From NCBI GenBank assembly GCA_027382625.1, contig JAJKFJ010022590.1, forward strand, positions 1 to 64,000: DNA of 64,000 nucleotides, given 5' to 3'. Below are positions 1-11,023 of this stretch, piece by piece. Within the stretch, counting starts at the first letter, position 1, and the number at the start of each line of letters is the position of its first letter. Source of the stretch: Tetmemena sp. SeJ-2015 (taxonomy: Eukaryota; Ciliophora; Spirotrichea; Sporadotrichida; Oxytrichidae). Made by a program: the position numbers and the translations under genes. The notes under the pieces were generated by a model. The model worked only from the letters and a program-made list of their open reading frames with translations, ran no database searches and was not told the origin of the DNA.

Positions 1-1094
1 AAGGACAAGAATAATAAGGGTAGTGGTAATGATCAGGCTAAGCTAGGTATAGCTAAGACGGATATGAAGGGTATGATGGCACAGGAGGGGAGGGATCCAC
101 TTCTAAGAAGAATCTTAATGGTCCAATATCTCCTAAGACCTCACAAAGTAGTAGCATTTAAGAGGTTAAGGTTTTAATTAAGTAGACAGAGACATTACAA
201 TGAGGCAGGCGAATATATAGATGGATATGAAGAGCCAAACATGTCGGATGTGAACAGATAAATTGCGGAGATGGAGGCAGCACAGAGACAATGCTCAAAG
301 GAGAGGCAGGCAGCCTAGAGCTCCACAGCCAGAGAGGAATTGAAATCCCATGCATGTTTTGCCAGAATGGCTTTAAGCTGCCATGAGGATCCGTGGCTTT
401 CAAGGATGCACTTCCCTAGTTGAGATGAGAAACTTGCAATAAATTTAAGAATTTTTTTCCCCAAATTTATCTTTGCAATGTTCATGTCCAGGCGGAGGAA
501 TCCAGTAAAGACCCTAGCCAAAAAAGAATGCTTAGAAAAGCGAAGAGAAAATAGACAAGAGGAGAATGGGTACGATGGGGATGAGGCAATTAAATGGCAT
601 CTAAATGTCAAGCAACAGCAGCAACAATATTTTTGAATAATTTTAAATTTATTGTAATATGAGTAGGAGGATATGATTTGCAGGATTTGTTAGCTGGAGG
701 AGGAGTAGCTGCAGCATAGGCCAGACAAAATAAGTAAAACAGGAGAGAGTATATCAAGATTAGCATCTGGAATAAATCCCAATAGACTAAAGTTCGCCAT
801 AGGATAATTATAATGGAGAGTAGGCGCAAGAATTGTATTCACTAGTTTATGGAAATCAATTAAGAATTATTCTTGTATGAAGAGGACGAAGAAGAGGAAG
901 ATAACATACCGTAATATTAGAAATAAACCAGCAGTGCTTATTACCAATATGACAGCCATCTTCCACAGGCATAACACGTCATACTTTAAAACTAAGAATT
1001 AATATTTTAAGTCATACAAGAAGGAGGAGCCGATTATAACTAAGAAGGAGAAGATTAAAATTTTGAATAAATAGATTTGTCCGACCATGAGTGA
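1..1094 (+). CDS. 3' part of an unknown acidic, Gln-rich protein gene (cut by window edge)
   Basis: With TAA/TAG read as Gln, the stretch is open in pieces that change frame, as expected for a gene cut by short IESs or introns. An early piece (about 33-190) is Gly/Ser rich. A middle piece (about 500-615) is charged and ends in a poly-Gln run. The last piece (about 665-1094) contains an EDEEEED acidic block, is rich in Gln and Tyr, and ends at a TGA at 1092-1094. The frame changes near 170-200, 420-500 and 616-660 were not resolved into exact pointers. No known domain is visible. The 5' end lies outside the window. Low-complexity composition means the exact exon set is uncertain, but the acidic C-terminus looks like real protein. 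Confidence 0.45.
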
Positions 1095-1262
1095 ATAACA
1101 AAATGTCAGATATTATTAGTTAAAATTTTTCCTCTCGAATCTTCGAAGAAGAAATTTTTTTCTTCAGGATTGATCTGTCTCACTGAAGTGTTTTTAGAAT
1201 TCAAATTAACATTATCGTGCACTTATTTTATTATATCCTGCTTAATCTAAAAGTCTTTGAAT

Positions 1263-3090
1263 ATGGGTTGTGTCAAGTCAAAATAATCCAAACCTCAAAA
1301 AGATTCAAACTTGTATGTTCTCAAATAAACTAATTTTTACTGCAGGAAAGAATAGTCCTTTGACAAGTTAGAGCCTGGTCTAAAAATCCTAGGAAAAGCT
1401 TCCAAAAAAGCAGCCTGGGGATAAAGCAGAAAGGATGGGACTGAAAAAGTGTCCGAATCAGAGCACAACTGTTAGCAACTCAAAACAAGAAAAGTAATCC
1501 ACGCTAATAGACAAGTTTGTAGTTCAAGTTTTTAATTAAAGAAAAATGTTGTACCCTTTAAATTATAATCAAGGAAGAAAGTCAATCGACATGAGGAAAA
1601 ATTCCACTATTCAGAGGTAGAGAGGTACTCTTTATCTCGTACTTACCATGGAAAATACTGAGTGTCTTGGGATAACCATTTTCTCGTTTTTCAATTTGAG
1701 AGACCTCATTCGGATCGGACTTGTGTCGAAGTAAATATCTCTTTCTTTATTTTACAATTATTGCTAGACTTTTCTATGAAATGGCTGGTAAAAAAGAGCT
1801 AGTACAACCATTTCTGAAGAGGAATGAGTAGTTCATCTTGTATGTGAAAAGAAAGAGAAGCCTGTAAGAGTCTTAGAGAAAAGGAGGGTTATTGTTGTCT
1901 GAGGACGGGGCCAATAGTGGGAGTAGTTTAATCAAACTTGAGGATATATAGATAAGCAACAGAAGCAATCCTCACTAAAGAGAAACTCCTCACATACCAA
2001 TGAACATAGCTGCCACGAAGCAAAATCATTACATTTATTTAATCAGCCTGATGCAGCCACCGCTGCTTCAGCTTAGCCAAGCTAAAATGTAAGCCTTAAG
2101 TTTTATAAAGTAAAAATAGAATGTCTCAAGCAACATACACATTGAGAATATGTCGTTGGTGCTTATTAATCTATGCTAAAATGGTCAGACAGACAACACA
2201 CCACAAAACTCTTTAAGCACTTAAAGTCTTCAACAGCTCACATAGCAGATACAAAATAATGCTTAAGGGCTCTTGAGGGATTCTTAGAAAACTGGTAGCA
2301 ACATATTTGTTTTAAAAAAAGGGGGTTTAAAAAAACCCAATTAGTGTGATAAAAGGCTTATTAAATTATAAGAAAAAAATTTTAAATCTTTAAATTTAAA
2401 GCTAACAAAATTTGGAAAGTCCTTTGGTAGGGAATATTAATAAAAACCTTTTTTGGGTTGGGAACCTCCTAGCTAACTCCAAGTGGACAGCCACGGTTAG
2501 ATAGTATCCAATCAACTTCTTGATTCCTACTCTTCAAATAAACCATATTTCATTTTTTCTAAAATGGGCACAACCAACAACTGAATTTTGGCTCAAGTCT
2601 GACACCAAAATTCAATTCGATAAAGGCTCAGTCTACCTATCTAGGAAGTGAGCAAATGAGTGAGATGAAGCCTTAGTTTTTGAATTTCATTGATGCTTTA
2701 CCCTCTGGGAAGAAGCAACTAAATCTGAACCCTTAAATTACCCCATCTAAGATGGACTCAGCCTTGAGCTCACCTGAGAGTATCAAGGCTATGGACCTCT
2801 CGATTTTTAGAACTAATGATAGAGATTTGAAAAAGGTGGTGCCTAATAAGGAAGTTAATACTACTGAGAAGCCAATGAAATCTCGAAAGCGAAAAGGCAA
2901 AAAGTGTGAACAAAATTCGAAAAGAGACACCAACAAAGGTGCTTTGGCAACTGTATAGCAAATGAGTGAGAGAGCAGAAGAGAATCTACCTGAAGATATC
3001 GATATCATAGCCTCAATGGATGCCAATATTATCATCAAATTAAATTAGAATTAAAATATAAAATTGTATTTTAAGATAAATTTTAAATGA
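1263..3090 (+). CDS. N-myristoylated F-box protein
   Basis: The start ATG gives MGCVKSK, a textbook N-myristoylation signal (Gly2, then Cys3 for palmitate and basic residues), so the product is probably membrane anchored. Two GT-AG introns fit the frame: 1313-1355 (43 nt) and 1731-1767 (37 nt). About 120 residues in, the segment FFNLRDLIRIGLVSKLFYE has the F-box pattern (hydrophobic helix, then the L-VSK-F core), which in other proteins binds Skp1 of SCF ubiquitin ligases. The rest is a long Ser/Gln-rich region without a clear domain. A frame change near 2520-2590 is best explained by a small IES or an assembly error, after which the frame stays open to TGA 3088-3090. What the putative ligase targets is unknown. 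Family call is moderate; membrane anchoring is inferred from the motif. Confidence 0.6.
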
Positions 3091-3354
3091 GATTTTGTTA
3101 GCTTAATAAAGTCCCTCTAGATCTAGTTAGATAAATATCCTTATTAGGTCATGAATATATTAATTAATGAGCATTATTTAGCAAATTTAATTTTAAAAAA
3201 ATGGAGCAATAACATACTTTAAGGTTCATAGTTTTATCCCTCACAAAAAAGAAACACTCTTTCAGAGAAATCTTAATTAGAAATTGATTATAGCTGAGAA
3301 TTCAAAAGAAAAGAGAATTAAATTAGTATTTAAATTAAAATGGCAAATTATCTA

Positions 3355-3700
3355 GGCAGTTGAAGTATGTCCAATTTAAATAATTATTAGACCATTCGAT
3401 TAAGCGTGGAATTCTAAGAACTTTATATTCTTGCAACTTTTGTGTGGGTAGAGCTCAGTACAGAGTTATAAGCGACACAAGTTTATGTTCTCTAAAGATT
3501 TGAGGATAAGTAGAATGCGCGCATCATATCTCGTTACTGAGAAGTGCTACGAAGATGATGAAAGAAGAAACTCATATTAAATTTTGATAAGCTATCGAAC
3601 AAGCTACAGATCAGGGGGTGAATCTCTAATTTAAACTGCCACGAAGTTGCAACTCTCCATTTATTATTTTAATCAATCATCGATTTTAATTAAAATCCTG
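3355..3700 (+). repeat. Left arm of a diverged 350-bp inverted repeat
   Basis: This stretch matches the reverse complement of 9840-10185 over its whole length, with many substitutions and small indels. Shared blocks include the end GGCAGTTGAAGT, the core GAGTTATAAGCGACAC, and the run around 3545-3570 that contains GTGCTACGAAGATGATGAA. It lies in the otherwise gene-free stretch 3091-3902, where I see nothing else. The arm is too diverged to be a recent copy. It could be the terminus of an old element or a duplicated gene remnant; the other arm keeps a longer open frame. Confidence 0.75.
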
Positions 3701-3902
3701 ACTATAATAAATAACTATAAAATAGAGTTGATTTTTGAATATAAGTTAAATTTAATTGTTTAATTTCAAAATTCTAATTTCTTAATGGATTCTATTCTTG
3801 CAAACTAGAGAGAGTTGAGCTCTATATTTTTTAATTCATTTATTATAATTCGTATAGAAATCTTTCTTCATTAAAAATAAACTTATCTCAAGTTATTGAT
3901 TT

Positions 3903-5569
3903 ATGACTAAGTCTAAATTTAATTCTCCAAAAAAATAAGTCTATGTCACTCTATTATTTTATTGATTTATTTTTTATTTAATTTAGAGAGAGGTAAATCC
4001 AATAAACCAAGTAGGTGAAAAATCAAAGAAGAAGGTTCAGTCTCCAAGATTTAAGACTTTCCAAGATGATGATTTAGGAAGGGACGAGATAAATTAAAAC
4101 TAAATCCAAGAAGACAGCTCTTATCCCTAATCAAGCAAGAGACTTGACTATAAGAGAAAGTAAACTCCAAACAGAAGGATGCTAACTGAGAACTACACTT
4201 AGTCTATAGTAAACTCAGTCAATCTTGAGGGAAGAATGTCTCGCTTGAGGAAACAGGAAAAATATTTAGTCAAGCTTACTAATGGCGAGGCATTTACAAG
4301 TACATTCAAAGCACTTGTTGGTATAGGAATATTAACATGCCCTAAGGCATATAAAGAAGTCGGAATTTACGGAGGAGTGATTGGATCAGTTTTCATAACA
4401 AGTCTAGTTATGATCATGTATCACTAGCTAGTCAGTGTTATAGAAGTAACTAGTTCTCCAACCACACAGAACTCTAGGAGATATTTCAGAGAAGGTATTT
4501 GAATCTAGAACAGCTAAGATAATTGTTGAAATGTGCATATTATGCTGTCAACTGTCAGTGTGTATATCATGTCTGAGATACTTTGGAGAGTAAATGAGTG
4601 ACTTGATGTGTCAATGGACAGGAGGTGAGATATGTGGGCACCGAATATTGCTAGCCTCAGTTGGAATGATATTTCTCTTTCTGCTTGCTCTTTTGAAGAA
4701 CTTTAAGCAGTTAAAAGAATCACTCTTAAATTAAAGTTGTCACTTATCTCTTACATTGCCAACTGTACAGTCTTTCTTGCTCTTATTTCAGTGATGATAG
4801 ACTCCATTACGGTTATCTTCTTTAGATCTCATTCAATAGAGCTACAGAATTTCTAAGCAAGCAAATATCCAGAGTTTTTATCTCTCTTATCTCTATCGAT
4901 GGAGGGTACTGCTTTGATTCCTGGTCTTTATGCCTCAACGAATGAAAAGAAAAGCTATCGCGGAATATTTTTGTCAGCAGTATTTCTAGATGGACTTTTC
5001 ACGATGATCCTATCCACTGTGAGTTATCTGGCATATGGTTCTAACACGAGAGATATAGTCATCATGAACTTGAGCTTATAAATATAAAGCTATGGTCTCT
5101 TATCTAACATAGTCTAAATGTCTTATGCTTTTGGAGTGTTGTGCACTTTTGCACTTTAACTTTTCCCGATTTTGGAAATTGTCGAAAGCAAGCAAGTATA
5201 TTCAGACCTAGTGAAGAACTCCAGCCTGTTCCAAGATAAAATTAAAAATTAGACTGAGGAGGATAAATTCTAAACAGCTAACACTCTATGCAGAGGATTA
5301 ATCATTCTCACCGTCTTTATAATTTCTCAGTCGATCCGAAATCTATCCATCATACTCTTAAATTGAGTTTTATAGAATGAATAAATAAAATGAAACTCTC
5401 CTTGAGTGGAAGTGTATTTTCAAATGCTCTGATGTTTGTAATTCCACCTTTACTGTACATTAAATGCTTTAGCTCTAAAATATCTGTACTTACCTATATT
5501 TTTAATGTTGTAATCATTATACTGTCTCTCCTCAATGCTGTGAGAGGTATTTTCTCTGCGTTTTAATGA
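3903..5569 (+). CDS. AAAP-family amino-acid/auxin-permease type transporter
   Basis: The protein starts MTKSKF, has an intron from about 3939 to 3986, and then a charged cytoplasmic N-terminus of about 100 residues. The first membrane segment (TFKALVGIGILTCPKAYKEV) carries the typical G-GIL-P-A start of the amino-acid/polyamine permease superfamily, AAAP branch. Further hydrophobic segments and the motif MEGTALIPGLYAST follow, ending with a loop and paired helices (IPPLLY). Three inserts break the frame and are cleanly removed: pointer CTAGT (4428-4454), tandem TTAAA (4726-4735) and ACTCT (5354-5399). After removal the frame runs to TGA 5567-5569. Substrate cannot be told from sequence; proton-coupled amino-acid uptake at the plasma membrane or a vacuole is the family norm. 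Confidence 0.8.
4428..4454 (+). other. 22-nt IES with CTAGT pointer in the transporter gene
   Basis: CTAGT occurs at 4428-4432 and 4450-4454. Removing one copy plus the 17 nt between joins the frame ...MYHQLV to LQPHRTLGDIS, which restores the conserved loop after the first helices. The insert contains no GT-AG intron boundary. Confidence 0.75.
5354..5399 (+). other. 41-nt IES with ACTCT pointer in the transporter gene
   Basis: ACTCT at 5354-5358 and 5395-5399 flank an AT-rich insert that carries an in-frame TGA. Removal joins SIIL to SLSGSVFSNALMF, the last membrane region of the transporter. Confidence 0.75.
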
Positions 5570-5808
5570 TTCTTAATTTAAAAAGCATTTGCATAAAAAA
5601 TATCGAGTCTCTTTATGTGCACTCTGATTGTTGATTAAAAGAAAACGAAATTAAATTCTTGTCAAATTTCTATCAATTAAAACTGCAGCAGGGCATTTTA
5701 TTAACGCTTGATTGCTAGTTTTGCTGCTTCTTTGTGCCCTTAATATCTATTCTCTACACTGGCATGTTATCGTCATCATCGCTACTATCTCCTCCACAAA
5801 CTGCAATA

Positions 5809-8473
5809 TCAATTTTCATTAATCGCATCATCTGATCTTAGCATGTCTCTCATATTCCTCTTCATGAGAGGAGTAATGGCCTTCAGTATACTTTGGAATA
5901 GACTAGGGAATAAATTCTCTTACTAGGCTAGCATTAACTTAACTCTGTGCCTCTCCTTAGGTGCTGAGAAACAAGCAGGGCAATTTTCAGTAATGACTGG
6001 CAGTTTATTCTTGTTGGAGAAGTCCTTGAAAAGAGCTTCTCTGCAATAGACTAGAGGTCTAATCACTCTTAAGTCTCCCTTATCTATCAAGTAGTTTGCC
6101 TTCATTGTCCTCAGATATCCATTGTGGAAAGAAGACATTTAAATTGAAAATTTGCAGATCATCTAGATGCTGTCCCATAGCAATGACTTAGATAGTATTG
6201 ATGGAATAATCTCTTCTGGCGCAGTTATAGATCATTCCTCTTTTCATTCTAGAACAGAAGGAGCAAATAGAATTCTTCTGCATGCAAGATTGAGCTCTTT
6301 CAACAATAGCATCACTCTCTAAATAGAAGGGCACTCCTATCTCTGCTAAGTATGGTAGCAAATTTGTCAAGCATAAATATATTCGACAACTTAAGGATCG
6401 ACAGTTACTGCTCCGATTTCGAACTTAATGGGAGCGACTGATTGGAAGTACTTCAAGATATGAACCATAGACAGAGAATCTTTGCCTCCTGAGAGAGCTA
6501 CGAGTACTTTATCACCATCTTTGATCATGTCAAAATCTCTGATAGCACCTCCTACCTGTGATTTTATCTCTCTAGGGATTTCCAAAAGCTTTGCTTTCTT
6601 AAATAATCAATCTTAGCGTTCTAGGTTTAGTTATAAGTTTCAAGGAATTCGAAACTAAGAGGGCTCTAGTATTTAAGGGAAAGCAACTCGTTCAAGACTT
6701 TTTTATCCAAATCAGTCTTTAGTAAGGCTCAGGTATTAATAGTTTTTAGTCCATTAAAGATTTTCCATAGAGATTCTTATAATATTCTACAACTCTGACT
6801 AATTCCATTTTCGCCTCTTCTATATAATCTCCAAGATTCAAGTTCTACTTCCCATGCTTGATAAAAGAGACGCTCTTCTTATCAGTTAAGTCTGGCTAAG
6901 AGTATTCCATCTTACCCGAGGAGTAGTCTATCTGGCCAAGCCAAGATCTTTGCTAAACTTCTTTTAATAGATATTTTAGCTGTGAATCCTACTCTTAGAA
7001 CTTCATTGCCGTCAAATAGGGCATCCTTGAATTCTCTTAGAATCTGTATATTCATCTATATTCCAAAGAGGTCGTTGAGAACTGATTCTATACGTATAAC
7101 TTTAGTCTTCACCAAGAAGCTGTAGATATCCCTCTATAACACTAAAAGCTCTTCAACGTTTGCGACAAATTCATTACGAATATGCCTCCACCAAATCTTG
7201 CAGGTTTCTTACTAAAGAGAACATTCTTTTTAGCTATGAGGATTCCTGAGGATTATGGACCTCCAACAAGTTTGTGAGGTGAAAAGAATACCGCATCTTT
7301 ATAAGCAAGGCCGTGATCTTTTCTATCAATAGGAGGAAAGTGAAATAATGATTACAATAGCAAGGTCCATTCATGTTTATAGGCACATAAGGAACTATTA
7401 TTTAAAAGTTTTGTACTTGTGACAAGTTACAGCAACTCTGTCAACATCAATTAAGTTACCTGTCACATTTGATCCTGCGCTTACTCAAATATAATCAAAT
7501 TGTACTGTTGCAACCTTAAGAGAGTTATAAGATCTGTATTTTTTCATAAGTTGCTCAAAATGATCAAAGTCAAAATCTCCATCCTCAGTCATAGAGATCA
7601 ATTCTCATACATTAAAGCTTCTCTCCAAGCTAGAACGTTTGAGTTATGCTCATATATAGACATGAACACTTTAAACTTGCCAATTTGCACCATATTTCTC
7701 TGATGCAGCTCAGTTTTTGCATGCTGCTCTTAAATTTCAAAGCAGAAGTTAACGCTATTTACCTCTATATTGAATTTTTAAGGAATACTCTTGTTCTTGT
7801 TGTGCGGCTTCAGCATTTTTGGCACTTTAATTCTTCAGCTATTGCTTGTAGATCTATTTTTAAAATATCAAATATCATTAAAAATTATCTCTACTTGTTC
7901 AGTAATCTCCCTTATTCTTAATTTGGACACAAGAAGATTGACTGCAGTCTAAAAGCAAATTTTTAGCTTCATTTTGTAAACAATTTTATATACTTACAGT
8001 AGCACCAGTACCGACGAAGACGCAAGCATCATTCTCATTTCCACTACAGACTCTTTTGATAATTGCTCTTGCTTCCTCCCTAGCGTTGTTAGTTTGCTTA
8101 CCAGTGCCAGATTAGAGAGTATGAGTATTCGCATAGACAGGCATGATTTGGTTATTAATGTAGTCCTCTATAAATTTGAGACTTTTACCGCTTGCTGTGT
8201 AGTCAGCATACACTAGGGGCTTGCTTCCGTACACAGTCTTTATCAAGTACTCGTTATAGTGACCAATAAATCGCATTTAATCTAATGAAATTGAAATCTT
8301 ACTCTTTAAATAGGTTTAACGTTGTCGTTTATATATCTTAAGAGTTGATCTTTGTTTTTCTCTAGCCTTTCTTGCTTTACTTGCTGCTCTGCAGTTGAAT
8401 GAACATCAGCTGCTCTTATAGCTCTGTCTACTTCTGATAATTGAGTATTTATGGGTTGAGATGAGTTTTCCAT
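5809..8473 (-). CDS. Scrambled gene, odd segments: class V aminotransferase fused to TtcA-like PP-loop enzyme
   Basis: Reading from ATG 8473, the N-terminal half is a class V (cysteine-desulfurase type) PLP enzyme: YADYTASGKSL, YANTHTLQSGTGKQT, FVGTGAT, then SPHKLVGGP with the PLP lysine. A C/H-rich insert with a zinc-finger look lies around 7680-7760. The C-terminal half is a TtcA-type PP-loop protein: LSGGKDSLS (ATP pyrophosphatase P-loop), CSFCSRMKRG (first Cys pair), NCPACF (second Cys pair), ending at TGA 5809-5811. Such enzymes put sulfur into tRNA; here the sulfur donor and the thiolase would be one polypeptide. Several conserved stretches are missing from this locus and lie at 8617-9838 instead, joined by matching pointers. 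A normal intron at about 7950-8000 and an IES with pointer GATTT near 8275-8305 are also present. Confidence 0.85.
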
Positions 8474-8616
8474 ATATTATTTGATAATAAAAGCTGTGAA
8501 ATTAATCTCTCAAAATATTTCTTTTACCCAATATAAAGCAAAATGCATATATTCAATTTATTCCACAAACTGCAGCTCCATCATCTGATTTTAAGTTGAG
8601 TACTATCTTTCATTAA

Positions 8617-9838
8617 AAGACATGACAAATGATTCAGCAAGATCATTTTTAATTCTCAATGACGTTGTAGCCCTCTCTTCTCACATTTTTAAATGGTAGC
8701 AAAGGTCTGGGATTATATTCTACTCTTAGACTATGAATAACTAAGATTTAATTACTGGCTTTGCTTTCTTATTTTGAACTTCAGGTACCTCAGGTTCAAA
8801 ATCCATTCCTGAAAAGAATTCATCCATTTCATTTTCTTATTGAGCTTCAGATGGTATCTCTTATAACTATGCAATTATCTCAGTTTACTCTTCACCTTTA
8901 TTTTCTTCCATTTTTTAATTCTCTAATCCTCCTTCAGATTCTTTAGGTGAGTTGATGAGAGGTGATTGGGTTTAAGTTTTAAGGTTGTCTAAATACTCCT
9001 CAGAGAATTAAAATGCGAACTTGCCCGCATTATAATCCTTTGGCTAGAAAGGATAAAATTAATTTACTTAAAGGAAGTTGAGCCTCAATCTTGCAATCTA
9101 TTTTATTCAAGACTTCGCTTGGGAAGAGGAACCAAATCAATCTTCTCAATGATTCTTAGTTTAGATTCATAGATTTACTTCTTTCTCATCTCTATTAACC
9201 CAGTAGCCGTTTTCAGCTTCAAACTAGTAGTGAGGAAGCAACATCCATCCATACTAAGACACAAACTCGATAGAATCCATTATGTAGTTCAGCTCCTCTT
9301 CGGAAATGAAGTAGTTTAAGTTCAGCCTTGTGAATCCTTAGCATTTAAATTCTCTAGAGAGCCTTAAGTCTAAAAATATGGAATATTAGATTTTCTATTC
9401 CTAAGATTTTTTGACCATAAAGAGCTGCGCACAAACACCCAGCTCTTGACTATATTCCAAATATCAAAGCACCCGCATCTTAAAACTGATACGACGAAGT
9501 TAGGGTTAAGGAACTTTCCATACTTTGTCTTCTCTCTAAAGCGTAATGTAGATATTTGCCTTTGGTTTGCTGTTATTTCCTAGCAAGAATATGTTGTCCA
9601 TCTTTCTCAGTCTTTCGAGCGCCTTTGCATGAATCAATCTCTCTTTGTCTCTGATAGTCTAGAGTCCCACCTGTTCTCTCAGTTAGAATAAAATAATGCT
9701 AAGCCAGCTCTGATGTCTTGGATAACTCCGGGCGTGCCAGCTTCCTCAAGCTCTTAATCACTCTAACAAATTCATGATCTAATTCATTCACAAAGAATAC
9801 TATGCCTCCAAGAGTGAGTTGATATTTCCATGAATATA
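8617..9838 (-). CDS. Scrambled gene, even segments of the aminotransferase-PP-loop gene
   Basis: This cluster holds only the pieces missing from 5809-8473, in the same order and on the same strand. In order they include VFFVNELDHEF, EEAGTPGVIQDIRAGLA, KFLNPNFVVSVL, SRAGCLCAALYGQKILGIE, RLNLNYFISEEELNYI, a 222-nt linker segment (8758-8979) rich in Glu, then EYNPRPLLPYL (8693-8720), RREGYNVI (8657-8681) and DLAESFVMS (8617-8646). Each piece starts and ends with a 7-14 nt sequence that also occurs at the matching gap of the odd cluster. Taken alone the cluster looks like a frameshifted pseudogene; taken with the odd cluster it fills it almost perfectly. One join (near AGAGAATT) leaves a frame discrepancy I could not resolve. 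Confidence 0.85.
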
Positions 9839-9839
9839 G

Positions 9840-10185
9840 TAAGAATTTTAATTAAAATCGGTGATTGTTAAAATAATAAATGGAGAGTTGCAACTTCATG
9901 TCAGTTAAATCATATATTCATCCCCTCATCTGCTGCTTGTTTGATAGAGAATCAAAATCAATATGAGTTTCTTCTTTCATCATCTTCGTAGCACCTCTCA
10001 GCATCGAGATATGATGTGTGCATTCCTCTTCTTCGTAATACTCTTCTTCATCTGAAAAGGTGTCGCTTATAACTCTTTATTGAGCGCTCCCACATAAAAG
10101 TTACAGGGATGAAAAGTTCTTAGAAATTCGTGCTGAATAGAATGGTGTAATAATTATTCAAATTGAACACTTCAACTGCCACTGA
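9840..10185 (-). repeat. Right arm of the diverged inverted repeat
   Basis: Its reverse complement matches 3355-3700. This arm starts directly beyond the last even segment of the scrambled gene. On the minus strand it holds an open stretch with an acidic run (DEEEYYEEEE) followed by a Met/Lys-rich piece ending in TGA, so it may be a gene remnant, while the left arm has lost this frame. Confidence 0.75.
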
Positions 10186-11023
10186 TTTATTTCATTTTAA
10201 TTAAATATATAATTAAATTATCTTTTTTATTAAATTCTCTGCTGTAGGATATGAAGAAAAATTTATATTTCATAACTTTCTTTTTGAAAGTGACTCTCAT
10301 TTTCAAGGCAAGACCCACAAATTATAAAAGGAACTACAGCTGCAAAGTCAAAGCAAGCTAAAGTTTTGAAGCTACTAAATATTTCTTTTCCAAATCTTCA
10401 ATTCGATATGAGCACCTGCTTCTCTTGCGCAACTTTAATTTATGAACACCACAGGTTTATCTGTAAATATCTGCTGCTTTTAACCATAGATTTAATTTTA
10501 ATTATAGATTTCAACGTTTCTCTGATTGCTGCAATTATTAATTCACTGCTCGTACTAAGCGAGACTCTTAGTGATGGTTTTGCAAATTATGCAATCATAG
10601 GAACCCCATCTGTTTTGTTAGCAGAATTTATTAAATGAAATTCTCTCTTTCTATATTGAAGTTGCCTGACTCCTCTTGTTCTTCTAAAATATTTATTTAG
10701 AATGCGCACATTTAATTTACACTCCAATAATTTTGCTCAAAGAAAAATCTCTCAATTTAAAATTAAATTGAAATTTTATCACTATACTTTCATCTTATTA
10801 AAGAAACCATCCCTCGAAAAAGTATTTAGACTTCAAATTGATTCACTTTGAATCGTGAATGGTTTTTTTGCTTGAGAAAAAAGAATATTGAAAAATAAAT
10901 AGTGTAAAAAATAAGATAGAAGCTGAGATAAGTAATTCCTCAACTTTACTATTATAATATAAGCTATCTCTAAAGAGAAAAATACCATTGTAAAATAACT
11001 TTCTCTACTAAAACTTTAACAAA
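10186..11023. other. No recognisable gene
   Basis: AT-rich. Open frames occur on both strands around 10366-10640, but none shows a recognisable motif or coding-like composition. The last 250 bases are the leader of the first histidine kinase gene. Confidence 0.5.

Noticed and set aside
8617..9838. A second, frameshifted aminotransferase pseudogene
   Set aside because: Every piece fills a gap in the 5809-8473 cluster and the ends match as pointers; a decayed copy would overlap rather than complement.
10366..10638. 90-aa plus-strand ORF before the kinase cluster
   Set aside because: No motif, hydrophobic low-complexity composition and an equally open opposite strand; likely chance in a code with one stop.
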